DNA of 64,000 nt from Luteimonas kalidii (GCF_029887935.1 NZ_JARXRO010000001.1:62001-126000); one strand, 5' to 3'; shown: positions 27,228-36,699, numbered from the stretch's first letter. Notes: a model not told the origin generated them from the sequence alone. Numbers and translations: made by a program.

Positions 27228-27827
27228 TCAGTCCTGCGGACGCTGTCGACGCATCCACTCGGTCAGGATTACGTCCGGGTGTCCGGCGAGGATCTCCGCG
27301 AGGCTGTCGGGGCTTTCGTCCTGACCCAGCTTGAAAGTGGCGTGCACGTGTTCGACGTGGGCGCGGAAGGCGATGATGTGGGTCTTCAGCTGCGCGTACC
27401 GCGGGCCCATGCGGTCGACCGTCCAGGGATCGGGCTGCCCGGCTTCGAGATGGGCCGCCAGCTGCCGCAGCGCGGCATCGGTCTCGTCGGGCACGAACTC
27501 CACCCGGGTCGTGAACCGCGCCACGGCGTAGTTCCAGGTCGGGCCCCAGTCGGGTTTCGACACCAGTCGCGGCGGCACGTAGGCCTGCGGCCCCTGGAAC
27601 AGCACCAGCGCCTGCGGCGCCGCGTCCAGCGCGGCGTGCAGCGGATTGCGCCGGGCCATGTGGCCGAACAGGGCGCTGATGCGCCCGTCGCCGTCGCACT
27701 CGGCCAGCAGCGGCAGCGGCGTCGGCGCCGGGTCGCCGCCGCGGGCGATTACCCAGGCCAGGGGGCAGGCGCGCACCAGGGCCAGCACGTCGGACGGGTC
27801 GCGCGGCTGGAACGGATCGTCACTCAT
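27228..27827 (-). CDS. PaiB-like FMN-binding split-barrel protein
   Basis: A 199-aa member of the PaiB/Protease synthase and sporulation regulator family, an FMN-binding split-barrel fold often annotated as a negative transcriptional regulator. Recognised by FGHMARRNPLHAALD, VLFQGPQAYVPPRL, WNYAVARF and the family-typical C-terminal FKLGQDESP. The ATG at 27827 overlaps the stop of the upstream hydrolase gene (ATGA), so the two are coupled. True DNA binding is doubtful; an oxidoreductase role is equally possible. Confidence 0.85.
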   Translation of the reverse strand: MSDDPFQPRDPSDVLALVRACPLAWVIARGGDPAPTPLPLLAECDGDGRISALFGHMARRNPLHAALDAAPQALVLFQGPQAYVPPRLVSKPDWGPTWNYAVARFTTRVEFVPDETDAALRQLAAHLEAGQPDPWTVDRMGPRYAQLKTHIIAFRAHVEHVHATFKLGQDESPDSLAEILAGHPDVILTEWMRRQRPQD

Positions 27828-28786
27828 CGCGCCATGATCCCGCGCAGCCAGGCGGCGGCCTCGTCCAGCGCGCGGTCGGCGAGCGGCGAGACCGGCACAG
27901 CCTCGAGGAAGCTGTGGGTCGCGCCGCGGTACTCGCGCATCTCCACCTGCACGCCGTGGCGGCGCAACGCGGCGGCCATGGCGCGGTTGCCGTCGGCGAG
28001 GATGTCGCATTCGGGAATCGCGACGAAGGCCGGCGGCAGCCCATGCAGGTCGGCGAGCAACGGCATCACCAGCGGGTCGCGCCGCTGCGCGTCGTGGTCC
28101 AGGTAGTTGTGCCAGAAGCCCTGCATCTCCGCCGCCTCGAGCATGTAGCGCGGACCATCGTATCGGGTCCACGACGCACTGGCCGCGTCGCTGTACACGC
28201 CGTAGTTCAGCAGCATCGCCGACAGCGGGCGCTGGCCGGCGCCGCGCAGCCGCAGCTGGCTGGCCACCGCGAGGTTGGCGCCGGCCGAATCGCCGCCGAT
28301 CGCCGCGCGCTCCGGATCCAGCCCGTGCGCCGCGCCATGCGTGCGCAGCCAGTCGATCGCGGCCACGGTTTCGTCGAGCGCACGCGGGTACTTCGCCTCC
28401 GGCGACAGGCTGTAGTCGACCGCCAGCACCGCCACGCCGGCGCGCGCGGCGTATTCGCGCATCAGCCGGTCGTGGGTCTCCAGACCGAACAGGGTCCAGC
28501 CGCCGCCGTGCACGTACACCAGGACCGGCAGCGGAACCGTATCCGCCGGACGCAGGATGCGCAGGCGCACGCCGTCCGCCTGCAGGTCCTCGCGCGCGGC
28601 CATGGCGGGGCCGCCACTTCCCCACTGCTCGCGCACGCGCGCGGTGATGCGACGTACCTCGTCCAGCGGCAGCGAGGCCAGCGGCGGGAACGCCGCGTAG
28701 CCCTCGGCCATGCGCTGCATGAAGCGGCGGATGCCGGGTTCGACATCGTCGCGATCGTGCGGGCGTCCTGCTGGCGGCGTCGTCAT
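27824..28786 (-). CDS. Alpha/beta hydrolase, hormone-sensitive-lipase type
   Basis: A 320-aa esterase/lipase of the HSL (class IV) family. The oxyanion-hole motif HGGGW is at 93-97 and the nucleophile Ser167 is in GGDSAGAN. The Asp is in ECDILADG and the His in ATHSFLE near the C-terminus. No signal peptide, so cytoplasmic. Coupled by a 4-bp overlap to the PaiB-like gene and divergent from the AraC regulator, which is the likely controller of both. Confidence 0.9.
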   Translation of the reverse strand: MTTPPAGRPHDRDDVEPGIRRFMQRMAEGYAAFPPLASLPLDEVRRITARVREQWGSGGPAMAAREDLQADGVRLRILRPADTVPLPVLVYVHGGGWTLFGLETHDRLMREYAARAGVAVLAVDYSLSPEAKYPRALDETVAAIDWLRTHGAAHGLDPERAAIGGDSAGANLAVASQLRLRGAGQRPLSAMLLNYGVYSDAASASWTRYDGPRYMLEAAEMQGFWHNYLDHDAQRRDPLVMPLLADLHGLPPAFVAIPECDILADGNRAMAAALRRHGVQVEMREYRGATHSFLEAVPVSPLADRALDEAAAWLRGIMAR

Positions 28787-28959
28787 GGTTCCTCCCTGGC
28801 GGCGCTACCTTAGCGCCGCGATCCCGGGGCGGGCCCCGGGCGCAGGTCGCAGACTCTCGTGGTCGGGCCATGCTGGCCGGCAGGGGCGCGGATGCGGTTG
28901 CGCGCGGGGGGCGATTGCGCTGTGATCGATGGGAGCCATTCGCATCCATCACTGGCCGC

Positions 28960-29718
28960 ATGAAGCACAGCGACGACATTCCGCTCGCGGCCCGCCCGGT
29001 GATGGGCCTGGAGGACGAGTACCCGGCCGGGTTCGTCGACCCGACCCATTGCCATGCGCGGGCGCAGTTCCTGTACGCGTCCTCCGGCGTGATGTCGGTG
29101 GTGACGCCGCGCGCGAGCTTCGTGATCCCGCCGCAGCGCGCGCTGTGGCTGCCGGCCGGGATGATGCACGAGGTGTCGTGCCGCGGCGCGGTGTCGCTGC
29201 GCACCCTGTACGTGGATCCGGTGCGCGACACCGACCCGGGCAGCTGCCGGGTGCTGGAAGTGTCGGACTTCCTCAAGGCGCTGGTGCTGGAGGTGGTGAA
29301 GTTCCCCGCCGAGTACGACCTCGACGGGCGCGAGGGACGCATCGCCTGGCTGCTGCTCGACGAGATCGGACGCATGCCCGGCGCGCCCTACCACGTGCCG
29401 ATGCCGGCCGACCCGCGCCTGGCCCGCGTCTGCCAGGCGGTGATCGCCAATCCCGCCGATGCGCGCGACATCGATGCCTGGTCCTCGCAGATCGGCATGA
29501 GCCGGCGCACGTTCACGCGCGCGTTCCGCCAGGAGCTGGGCATGGGCTTCGCGCTGTGGCGGCAGCAGGCGCGGCTGATGCAGGCGGTGTCGCTGCTGGC
29601 GGCGGGCCGGTCGATCACCTCGGTCGCCTTCGATGTCGGCTACGAAAGCCCGAGCGCCTTCACCGCGATGTTCCATCGCGCCTTCGGCGAACCGCCCAGC
29701 GCGTACCTCGCGCGCTGA
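28960..29718 (+). CDS. AraC-family transcriptional regulator
   Basis: A 252-aa regulator with an N-terminal cupin-like sensing domain (HCHARAQFLYASSGVMSV, QRALWLPAGMMHEV) and a C-terminal double helix-turn-helix. The HTH is visible in IDAWSSQIGMSRRTFTRAFR and ITSVAFDVGYESPSAFTAMF, with the AraC closing motif FGEPPSAYL. The ATG at 28960 starts just before the sensing domain; the frame is open back to 28870 but adds no recognisable sequence. Transcribed away from the hydrolase/PaiB pair across about 170 bp. Confidence 0.93.
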   Translation: MKHSDDIPLAARPVMGLEDEYPAGFVDPTHCHARAQFLYASSGVMSVVTPRASFVIPPQRALWLPAGMMHEVSCRGAVSLRTLYVDPVRDTDPGSCRVLEVSDFLKALVLEVVKFPAEYDLDGREGRIAWLLLDEIGRMPGAPYHVPMPADPRLARVCQAVIANPADARDIDAWSSQIGMSRRTFTRAFRQELGMGFALWRQQARLMQAVSLLAAGRSITSVAFDVGYESPSAFTAMFHRAFGEPPSAYLAR

Positions 29719-30038
29719 CTTCGCTCCCGCCAGAACCGGTCAGCGCCGGTGCCCGTCAGGCCGGCGTGCCATCGCAGGCAGTGCTTCGGGATCGGGTCGG
29801 CCGGCGTGCAGGCTTCGCGGATCCGGACGCGCGGTCGGACGCGGATCCCGGATGCGCCCTGCGGGCTGATCCGGTCACGCGTCCGGGCGATGCGGCGGGA
29901 TCCCTGCGTAGCCCGGGTAAGGCGAAGCCGCACCCGGGGTGGAGCGCGACGGGCGGCGCCTGTCCTTCACCGCGTGGCCGTGGCACGGCCGGGTCTGTCA
30001 TCCTTGGGTCGTACCTCCCGTGATGCGCGCTGTCCTTC
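29719..30038. other. Intergenic region holding a REP-like element
   Basis: About 320 bp between two plus-strand genes. No gene seen. It contains one copy of the 33-bp palindromic element at 29906-29938 and GC-rich imperfect repeats of GGATCCGGACGCG type around 29818-29865. Confidence 0.5.
29906..29938. repeat. 33-bp REP-like element, copy 1
   Basis: GCGTAGCCCGGGTAAGGCGA then AGCCGCACCCGGG: CCCGGGT and ACCCGGG form the outer arms. Two further copies lie at 34312-34344 (identical) and 34458-34490 (one base different). Confidence 0.8.
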
Positions 30039-32573
30039 TTGCCTTCCACCCCCGACCTGCCTCCGTCCGGCGTCCGCTTCGGCGCGTTCGAACTCGACCT
30101 CGCGCGGCGTGAACTGCGCCGCGATGGCGCGCCGGTGGACATGCCGGTGCGGGTGTTCGAATGCCTGGAATGCCTGGTCCTGCACAGGGACCGCGCCGTC
30201 GGCCGGGACGAGCTGCTGCAGGCGGTGTTCCACCGCACCGACGTCAGCGACGGCCAGCTGGCGCAGGTGGTGCTGCGTGCGCGGCGCTGCGTCGACGACG
30301 ACGGACACACCCAGCACACGATCGGCACCGTGCCGCGCTTCGGCTTCCGCTGGATGGCCGCGACCCGCGTGCTCGACGGCGGGCCGGACGCGATGGGCCG
30401 GTCGCAGTACGCACGGGAAGACGCGCCCGTGCCACGGGGCGCAATCCAGCGCGACCCTCGGCCGGACCAGGCCGACGGCGCACGAACGCCGCACGCCGCG
30501 CCGGCGTCGACGGGCCTGCCGCGGAGCGGGCCGGACGACAGCGCCGTCTCGCAAGCAGACACCCGGATCGATCCCGGGCCGGACGACGCACGCGGCGCAC
30601 TGGATCCCGGCACCGCGCCAGCGGCGAAGGCGCGCCAGATGCAGTGGGCACGTCGCCCACGACCGATCGCCGCCATCGTGGCCGCGGTGGCGCTGGGCCT
30701 GTTGGTGGCGTCGGTGGTGGCGTGGCGTCTGCGGCCGACCGCGACCGGGGCGGAGGTTGCCGCGACCCCGGTCGATGGCGCCGTCACGCTGGTCCTGCCG
30801 CTGGAGATCGGGGACGGCGACGACATCGCCTGGGCAAGGCTGGGCCTGATGGACTACATCGCCGATCGCATGCGCACCGCCGGGCTGTCGGTGCCGCCCA
30901 GCGAAAGCACGCTGTCGCTGCTGGGCCAGGGGGAGGCCGCACCGGACGCTCGCGCCCTGCGTGGCAAAGTCCCCGCGGCGACCCTGGTGACCGGGCGCGT
31001 CGCGCGCGCCGGCGACGGCTGGCGCCTGCGGCTCGAAGCCGAAGGCGCCGATGGCGTGCGGTTCGAGGCCGGGGCCGAGGCCGTCGACCTGCTGTCCGCG
31101 GCGGCCCTGGCGAGCGACCGCCTGCTGGCGGCGCTGGGGCATGCCGCGCCGGCCGGCGGTGACGGCATCGGGCTGGCGCTGGAGGAGCGGCTGCAGCGCG
31201 TGCGCGCGGCATTCCTGGCCAACGAACTGGACACCGCGCGCCGCATCCTCGAAGACGCCCCGCCCTCGCAGCTGTCGCAGCCGCAGCTGCGTTTCCGGCT
31301 GGCCCAGGTCGACTACCGTGCCGGCAGGCTCGACGCGGCCGAGCGCGCCATCGACACGCTGCTGGCCGACCCGGAGGCCGCGCGCGATCCGCTGTTCCGC
31401 GCGCGCCTGCTCGCCTACCGCGGCGGCGCCAGGATCCGCCGCAACGCCCTGCACGAGGCCGAGCGCGACTTCGACCAGGCGACCGCCGCCCTGGCCGGCC
31501 GCGAGGGCGATCTCGAGCACGGCAGCGTGCTGATGGGACGCGGGGTGGCGCGCGCCGCGCTCGGGCGCGAGGACGCGGCGATCGCCGATTTCGGCGCCGC
31601 CCGGACCCGGCTGCAGCGCGCCGGCGACCGCCTCGCCGTGGCGCGGGTCGATGCCAACCTGGGCGCGCTGGAACTCGGGCGCGGCCGCCCGGCGCAGGCG
31701 CTGGAGTACCTGGGCAGCGCGCTCGCGGTGTTCGAAGGCTCGACCGCGATGAACGAGCTGCAGGTCACGCGCTCGGCGATGTCAGCCGCGCACCTGTCGC
31801 GGCTGGATGCCGCCGCCGCGCTGGCGGTCAGCGACCAGGTGCAGGCGCTGCTGCCGCGGACCCCGGATCCGGCCCTGCGGCTGGCGGCCGCGCTCGACCG
31901 CGCCAACGCCCTGATCGCGCTCGGCCGCCTGACCGAGGCGCGACAGGTGCTCGGATCGCCGGACATCGCCGCCCGCAGCACGCCCCCGTACGAACACCGC
32001 CGCGCGCAGACCCGGATCGAGCTCGCCTGGCGCAGCGGCGAGCCTGCCGCCGCCGTGGCGATCGCCGACGCCATCCTCGCCGACTGGACCCGCACGCCCG
32101 GCGACGCCCTGTACGACCACATCCGCCTGCGCCGCGCCCAGGCCGCGCGCGCGGCCGATGTTCCGCCGGTGTCCGCGTCGTCGGTCGACACGCAGGAACG
32201 TCCCACCCCGGCCCTGCTGCTGGCGTTCGCGGTCGAGCGCGGCGAGGCCGCCGACGCCGAAGCCGGCCTGCGCGCCGCGCTCGCCGCCGCCGAGGCCCGC
32301 GGCGCGCCGGCGGAGATCGTCGAGGTGGTGGCCGTGCATGCGCCCTGGCTGCTGCGTCGCGGCCGGGTGTCCGACGCCGCCGCCCTGGTCGGACGGGTCG
32401 CGCCGTGGCTCGACCGCTGCCACGACTGCGCCGTGCTGCAGCTGCAGCTCGCCCGGGCGCTCGGCGACGACGCGCTGGCCGCGGAGGCGCGTCGCGCGGC
32501 CGAACGTCTCGCCGGCGAGCGCAGCCTGCCGCCCGTCGACGCCGCGCTGCCGCCGGCCGTCAGCGGCCAGTAA
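30039..32573 (+). CDS. Membrane-anchored winged-helix regulator with TPR-rich periplasmic region (CadC-like)
   Basis: An 844-aa protein. An OmpR/PhoB-type winged helix (about 13-107; VRFGAFELDLARRELRRDG, ending TVPRFGFRW) lies in the cytoplasm. A low-complexity linker, one transmembrane helix near 205-230 and a large alpha-helical, Ala/Leu/Arg-rich region of TPR-like repeats follow (for example FRLAQVDYRAGRLDAAERAI). No phosphoacceptor domain, so it should sense directly, as CadC does. The frame has no ATG before the DNA-binding domain. An in-frame stop at 30021 leaves TTG 30039 as the probable start. Confidence 0.82.
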   Translation: MPSTPDLPPSGVRFGAFELDLARRELRRDGAPVDMPVRVFECLECLVLHRDRAVGRDELLQAVFHRTDVSDGQLAQVVLRARRCVDDDGHTQHTIGTVPRFGFRWMAATRVLDGGPDAMGRSQYAREDAPVPRGAIQRDPRPDQADGARTPHAAPASTGLPRSGPDDSAVSQADTRIDPGPDDARGALDPGTAPAAKARQMQWARRPRPIAAIVAAVALGLLVASVVAWRLRPTATGAEVAATPVDGAVTLVLPLEIGDGDDIAWARLGLMDYIADRMRTAGLSVPPSESTLSLLGQGEAAPDARALRGKVPAATLVTGRVARAGDGWRLRLEAEGADGVRFEAGAEAVDLLSAAALASDRLLAALGHAAPAGGDGIGLALEERLQRVRAAFLANELDTARRILEDAPPSQLSQPQLRFRLAQVDYRAGRLDAAERAIDTLLADPEAARDPLFRARLLAYRGGARIRRNALHEAERDFDQATAALAGREGDLEHGSVLMGRGVARAALGREDAAIADFGAARTRLQRAGDRLAVARVDANLGALELGRGRPAQALEYLGSALAVFEGSTAMNELQVTRSAMSAAHLSRLDAAAALAVSDQVQALLPRTPDPALRLAAALDRANALIALGRLTEARQVLGSPDIAARSTPPYEHRRAQTRIELAWRSGEPAAAVAIADAILADWTRTPGDALYDHIRLRRAQAARAADVPPVSASSVDTQERPTPALLLAFAVERGEAADAEAGLRAALAAAEARGAPAEIVEVVAVHAPWLLRRGRVSDAAALVGRVAPWLDRCHDCAVLQLQLARALGDDALAAEARRAAERLAGERSLPPVDAALPPAVSGQ

Positions 32574-32707
32574 TGCACCTGTCATCGATCGCGAATGCGC
32601 GGCGGCCGGCGCCGGAAGCACCATCCAGCGGTTCCGCGCGTCGCGCCGGCGCTGCCCCCGCGGTACCGGCCGAGCCCCTGTCACTCCCAACCGAGGAGAT
32701 CCTGCCG

Positions 32708-34240
32708 ATGCCCCGACCCTCACTGCTTGGCCTGGCCTGCGCCGCCGCGCTCGCCGCCGGCCCGTCCCTGGCCGCGATCCCGGTCGTGACCGACCTGGGT
32801 GCCGACAATTACGTCCAGTCCGTGTCCGCCGACGGCGCCGTGGTCGTGGGGGTGCAGGTGCGCTTCGACGTGGATCCCGCCGGGAACGGCGTCACCCGCT
32901 GGACCGAGGCCGGTGGCACCCGGCTCATCGGCGGCCTCGCCAGCGGGCGCCCGGATGTCTCGGCCGACGGCGGCACCATCGGCGCCACGGTCCAGGCCGA
33001 CCGCCCGATCGCGGCCTTCTGGACCGAGGCCGGCGGCTGGAAGACGCTCGCCGAGCAGAACATGATCCCGCCGCTGCCGGGCTGGGAGACCCACGTCAAT
33101 GCGATCTCGGCCAACGGCGCGCGGCTGGCGGGCTACACCGTGCCGAGCCCGGTCGACTACTACCAGTACCGCAGCTTCAGCTACAACCCCGACGATGCCG
33201 TCGACCGCTGGGTCGACTTCGGCTGGGCGGAACTGCCGATGCTGCGCAAGGGCACCTATTCCGAGGCCACCGACACCTCGGACGACGGCCTGGTCCAGGT
33301 CGGCATCTCCACCACCGGCTTCAGCAGCGCCTACCACGCGATCATCTGGGAGCAGGGCGACGTGCGCCAGCTCGTCGACGGCAGCGGCACGGCCTTGGAC
33401 GCCGGCATGCTGCGCTGCAATGCCGACTGCTCCGTCATCGCCGGTGGCGGCGGCGGCTACAGCGGCGTGCAGCCGGTGCTGGCCTGGCGCTACCTGCGCA
33501 GCGAACGCGGCGACCGGGTGTGCCACTTCAATCCGCACCAGGGTGTGAACCGCACCGCGTTGCGCTACCAGGCCTACGCCACCAGCGCGTCGGGCAACGT
33601 CATCGCGGGCAGCTACTACTACGACGACGTGCCGCCCGGCGGCGGCTGGGCCCGCAACGTGGCCAAGGGGTTCCTGTGGATCGGCACCGAGACCGGCGGC
33701 ACGATGCACGACCTGCAGACCTACCTGCGCGGCCAGGGCCAGCGCGCGCTCGACGACTGGCCCGAGGTGGAGGCTACCGGCATGTCCCCCGATGGCCGCT
33801 ACCTGGTCGGCTGGGGGATCGACGCCAGCGAGACCGTGCGCGGCTGGCGCATCGACTTCGGCGCGACGCCGCGGGCGACCGGACCCCGCGCGGACTACAC
33901 CTCGTGCCCGCCGCGGACCAAGCCGCCGCGCACGCAGGCGCTCGCGGCCACGGATGCGCCGGCGCGCGACCAGGCGCGCTTCGTGGACCAGCCCTCGGGC
34001 GAGTTCGGCACCGGCCGCGGCCAGCGCTACTTCGTCGAGCCGCATGGCGCGCGCCTGCTCGGCGGCGCGCGTCGCGACCGGCTGCAGGAACTGCTGCCGC
34101 TCGGCGGCGGGCGCTACCTCGACCGCAGCAGCGGCATGCTGATCGGCTTCACCCGCGACCGCGACGGCATGGTCACCGGCCTGCACGCGCGCCTCGGCAC
34201 GGCGGGCGCCGGCCTGCGCCTGCCGCGCAAGCCCGACTGA
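32708..34240 (+). CDS. Secreted protein with HAF-like beta-propeller repeats, function unknown
   Basis: A 510-aa protein with a Sec signal peptide (LLGLACAAALAAGPSLAA). The mature part has recurring units of the kind VSADGAVVVGVQ, VSADGGTIGATV, ISANGARLAGYT and MSPDGRYLVGWG, each near a tryptophan. This matches HAF/extracellular-repeat beta-propellers. The last 100 residues (YFVEPHGARL ... SGMLIGFTRDRDGMVTGL) resemble the small beta domain at the end of some serine hydrolases. The ATG at 32708 has GAGGAG upstream. An in-frame ATG at 32573 overlaps the stop of the preceding regulator gene but would bury the signal peptide. Confidence 0.65.
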   Translation: MPRPSLLGLACAAALAAGPSLAAIPVVTDLGADNYVQSVSADGAVVVGVQVRFDVDPAGNGVTRWTEAGGTRLIGGLASGRPDVSADGGTIGATVQADRPIAAFWTEAGGWKTLAEQNMIPPLPGWETHVNAISANGARLAGYTVPSPVDYYQYRSFSYNPDDAVDRWVDFGWAELPMLRKGTYSEATDTSDDGLVQVGISTTGFSSAYHAIIWEQGDVRQLVDGSGTALDAGMLRCNADCSVIAGGGGGYSGVQPVLAWRYLRSERGDRVCHFNPHQGVNRTALRYQAYATSASGNVIAGSYYYDDVPPGGGWARNVAKGFLWIGTETGGTMHDLQTYLRGQGQRALDDWPEVEATGMSPDGRYLVGWGIDASETVRGWRIDFGATPRATGPRADYTSCPPRTKPPRTQALAATDAPARDQARFVDQPSGEFGTGRGQRYFVEPHGARLLGGARRDRLQELLPLGGGRYLDRSSGMLIGFTRDRDGMVTGLHARLGTAGAGLRLPRKPD

Positions 34241-34241
34241 A

Positions 34242-34491
34242 CGTCGCTCCCCGCGTGCGGCAACCCGCGCGGGTCGCCGTGCGGCCGTCCCCGCATGACA
34301 GGGCGGAGCCAGCGTAGCCCGGGTAAGGCGAAGCCGCACCCGGGTCGCCGCGCGAGGGGCAGGCCCGGGTGCGCGCCGCGTCCGAGCGTCGCTCCCCGGC
34401 GTGCGTGGACCGGCGCGGGTCGCCGTGAGGCCGCCCCCGCATGACAGGGCGGAGCCTGCGTAGCCCGGGCAAGGCGAAGCCGCACCCGGGT
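34242..34491. repeat. Tandem direct repeat, about 146-bp unit, two copies, each with a REP-like element
   Basis: Unit 1 starts CGTCGCTCCCC at 34242 and unit 2 at 34387. Both continue with a GCGCGGGTCGCCGTG block and CCCCGCATGACAGGGCGGAG before the 33-bp REP-like palindrome (34312-34344 and 34458-34490). The whole 290-bp gap between the secreted-protein gene and zapE is repeat; no gene is present. Confidence 0.85.
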
Positions 34492-34529
34492 CGACCCGCA
34501 CGGGTCGGACGACGCGCGTCGCGCTGGCG

Positions 34530-35690
34530 CTACGCGCCCAGGTGCCCGCTGGCCAGGTAGTCCTCGCCCTGCATCTCGATCAGGCGCGAGGCGGTGCGCT
34601 CGAACGCGGCCGCGATGCGCTCGCCGGCATACAGCGCCGGCGGAGCCGCGTCGGCGGTGCAGACCAGGTTGACGTGGCGGTCGTAGAGTTCGTCGACCAG
34701 GTTCACGAACCGGCGCGCGGCGTCGTTGCGGGTGTCGTCGAGCACCGGAATGCCGCCCAGCAGCACGGTATGGAACTCGCGCGCGATCTCGATGTAGTCG
34801 CTGGTGCCGCGCGGGCCCTCGCACAGCGCGTCGAAGTCGAACCAGGCCATGTCCTGGCAGCGTGCGCGCACGGCGATGCGGCGGCCGTCGATCTCGATCC
34901 CGGCCTCGCGGTGCGCATCGTCGCCGCCCAGCTCGCGCCAGCGCGCGTCCAGCCAGGCGTCGGACTCCGCGTCCAGCGGCGTGCGGTACACCGGCGAACG
35001 GGTCAGCGCGCGCAGCCGGTAGTCGGTGCCGCTGTCCAGGTGCACCACCTCGCAGTGGCGCTGGATCAGCTCGATCGCCGGCAGGAAGCGCGCGCGCTGC
35101 AGGCCGCCGGCATACAGGTCCACCGGATCGACGTTGGAGGTGGTCACCAGCACGATGCCCTCGGCGAACATGCGCTCGAGCAGGCGCGCCAGCAGCATCG
35201 CATCGCCGATGTCGCTGACGAAGAACTCGTCCAGCACCAGCACCCGGATCTGCGTGCGCCAGCGCTGCACGATCGCCGCCAGCGGATCGCGCTCGCCGGC
35301 GTGTTCGCGCAGCTGCGCGTGCACCCGGCGCATGAAGCGGTGGAAGTGGGTGCGGCGCTTGCCAGGCACGTCCGTGGCGCCGGCACCGGTGGCGAGCGCC
35401 TCGCCGCGCACGTCGGGCAGCGGCAGGCCGGCATGGAACAGGTCGACCAGGAAGGTCTTGCCGCGGCCGACGCCGCCCCACACGTACAGGCCCTCCGGCG
35501 CGGCCGGCGGCTCGTTGCCGAGCAGCCGGCCGAACAGGCCCGCTCGCGGTGCGGGCCGGGCCAGCGCGTCGTGCAGGCGGTCCAGCGCGGCCAGCGCGCC
35601 ATGCTGGGCGGGATCGTCCTGCCACTCGCCGCGTTCGATCCCCGCGCGGTAGCGTTGCGACGGCGTCGCCGTCCCGTCGGCCTCAGCCAT
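34530..35690 (-). CDS. zapE: Cell division protein ZapE (AFG1-like ATPase)
   Basis: A 386-aa AAA-type ATPase. Walker A GGVGRGKTF at 72-80 and Walker B VLVLDEFF at 150-157 are followed by the sensor region LVTTSNVDPVDLY and the ZapE/AFG1 motif DFDALCEGPRGTSDYIEIA. E. coli ZapE associates with FtsZ rings under stress. The ATG at 35690 overlaps the stop of the upstream hydrolase by 8 bp. A slightly longer frame (35732) is hydrolase sequence in another frame. Confidence 0.93.
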   Translation of the reverse strand: MAEADGTATPSQRYRAGIERGEWQDDPAQHGALAALDRLHDALARPAPRAGLFGRLLGNEPPAAPEGLYVWGGVGRGKTFLVDLFHAGLPLPDVRGEALATGAGATDVPGKRRTHFHRFMRRVHAQLREHAGERDPLAAIVQRWRTQIRVLVLDEFFVSDIGDAMLLARLLERMFAEGIVLVTTSNVDPVDLYAGGLQRARFLPAIELIQRHCEVVHLDSGTDYRLRALTRSPVYRTPLDAESDAWLDARWRELGGDDAHREAGIEIDGRRIAVRARCQDMAWFDFDALCEGPRGTSDYIEIAREFHTVLLGGIPVLDDTRNDAARRFVNLVDELYDRHVNLVCTADAAPPALYAGERIAAAFERTASRLIEMQGEDYLASGHLGA

Positions 35691-36357
35691 CCGCGGCAGG
35701 CAGGTAGGCGCGCACCCCGTGCTTGATCGCACCGCGCAGGTCGATCAGCTTGCGGTGGAAGAAGTGGCTGGTGTCGGGCATGCGCACCAGTTCGGCCTGG
35801 GCGCCGCTGCGCTCGAGCCAGTCATACACGGCCTGCGGGTCGACGATCTCGTCGGCCTCGCCCTGGATCACCAGCCAGGGCATGGTCGGCAGCTCGATGT
35901 CGTCGAACTCCCAGCGCCCGGCCGGCGGCGCGATCGACAGCAGCAGCGCCGGCTGCAGCGATGCGGCCGCCCGCAGCGACACGTAGGCGCCGAAGCTGAA
36001 GCCGGCCAGCCACAGCGCGGCGTCCGGCCGCTGCGCGCGGACCCAGTCGGCCACCGCGCGCAGGTCCTCGACCTCGCCCGCGCCCTCGTCGAAGGCGCCC
36101 TCGGACTTCCCGGTGCCGCGGAAGTTGAAGCGCACCGTGGTCGCGCCCAGCTCGCGCAGGCTGCGCGCGGCCATCGTCACCACCTTGTTGTGCATGGTCC
36201 CGCCCTCGGTCGGCAGCGGGTGGCACACGATCGCCACCAGCGGCAGCGCCGCCACGTCGGCATCGGGCAGGTCGACCATCACTTCGAGCGCGCCCGCCGG
36301 CCCGGGCAGGCGCAGGCTCGCGGCGTCGGTGGGGAAGTCGGGCAGGGCGGCAGGCAT
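35683..36357 (-). CDS. Alpha/beta hydrolase (YitV/CocE-like short esterase)
   Basis: A 224-aa cytoplasmic alpha/beta hydrolase. Early strand VAIVCHPLPTEGGTMHNKV, then TTVRFNFRGTGKSEG, the nucleophile elbow GFSFGAYVSL, the Asp in IQGEADEIVDP and the His in DTSHFFHRKL. This arrangement is typical of the small conserved bacterial hydrolases often found next to zapE-type genes. Substrate unknown. The ATG at 36357 gives the standard N-terminus. Confidence 0.88.
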   Translation of the reverse strand: MPAALPDFPTDAASLRLPGPAGALEVMVDLPDADVAALPLVAIVCHPLPTEGGTMHNKVVTMAARSLRELGATTVRFNFRGTGKSEGAFDEGAGEVEDLRAVADWVRAQRPDAALWLAGFSFGAYVSLRAAASLQPALLLSIAPPAGRWEFDDIELPTMPWLVIQGEADEIVDPQAVYDWLERSGAQAELVRMPDTSHFFHRKLIDLRGAIKHGVRAYLPAADG

Positions 36358-36699
36358 GCGGACATGATAGCGGTGGCCCCGCGACGGACCCGTGGCGACA
36401 CGCCGCGCCCGCCGTGCACGGCCGCGCGCCACGCCACTAGACGGCCATCAGGTGTCCTCCACGCCCGGGAGCACCACGAACTCCATGCCTACGGGCCCGG
36501 CCGCGAGCCGAGGCCGCAGCGATCACGGGGTCGCCTTGAGCTGCGCATGGCGGCGGGTGATGGAGCGGGACCGCGCCCGCCTTGAGATCCGGCTCGAAAT
36601 GCGGGGACACAGCAGTCGCGTCCCAAGGGCGCGCGGGCGCGGCCGGCACGGCTTGACAGCTCGCGTAGTGTTATCAAGTAACACTCTCCGGTGAGCCCC
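36358..36699. other. Gene-free stretch upstream of the MerC-like gene
   Basis: About 340 bp with no credible gene. The only structured sequence is the palindrome at 36667-36685, with a TTGACA hexamer just upstream at 36653-36658. Confidence 0.5.
36667..36685. promoter_or_regulatory. Zur-box-like palindrome upstream of the MerC-like gene
   Basis: AGTGTTA TCAAG TAACACT: 7-bp perfect arms around a 5-bp spacer. The core TGTTATCAAGTAACA agrees with the gammaproteobacterial Zur pattern TGTTATAATATAACA at 12 of 15 positions by eye. It begins 8 bp downstream of a TTGACA hexamer, where the -10 would lie, so a bound repressor would block initiation. Zinc control is inference. Confidence 0.55.

Noticed and set aside
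36437-36649. 70-codon minus-strand frame upstream of the MerC gene
   Set aside because: No domain or ribosome site; ends in a region with several equally open frames.
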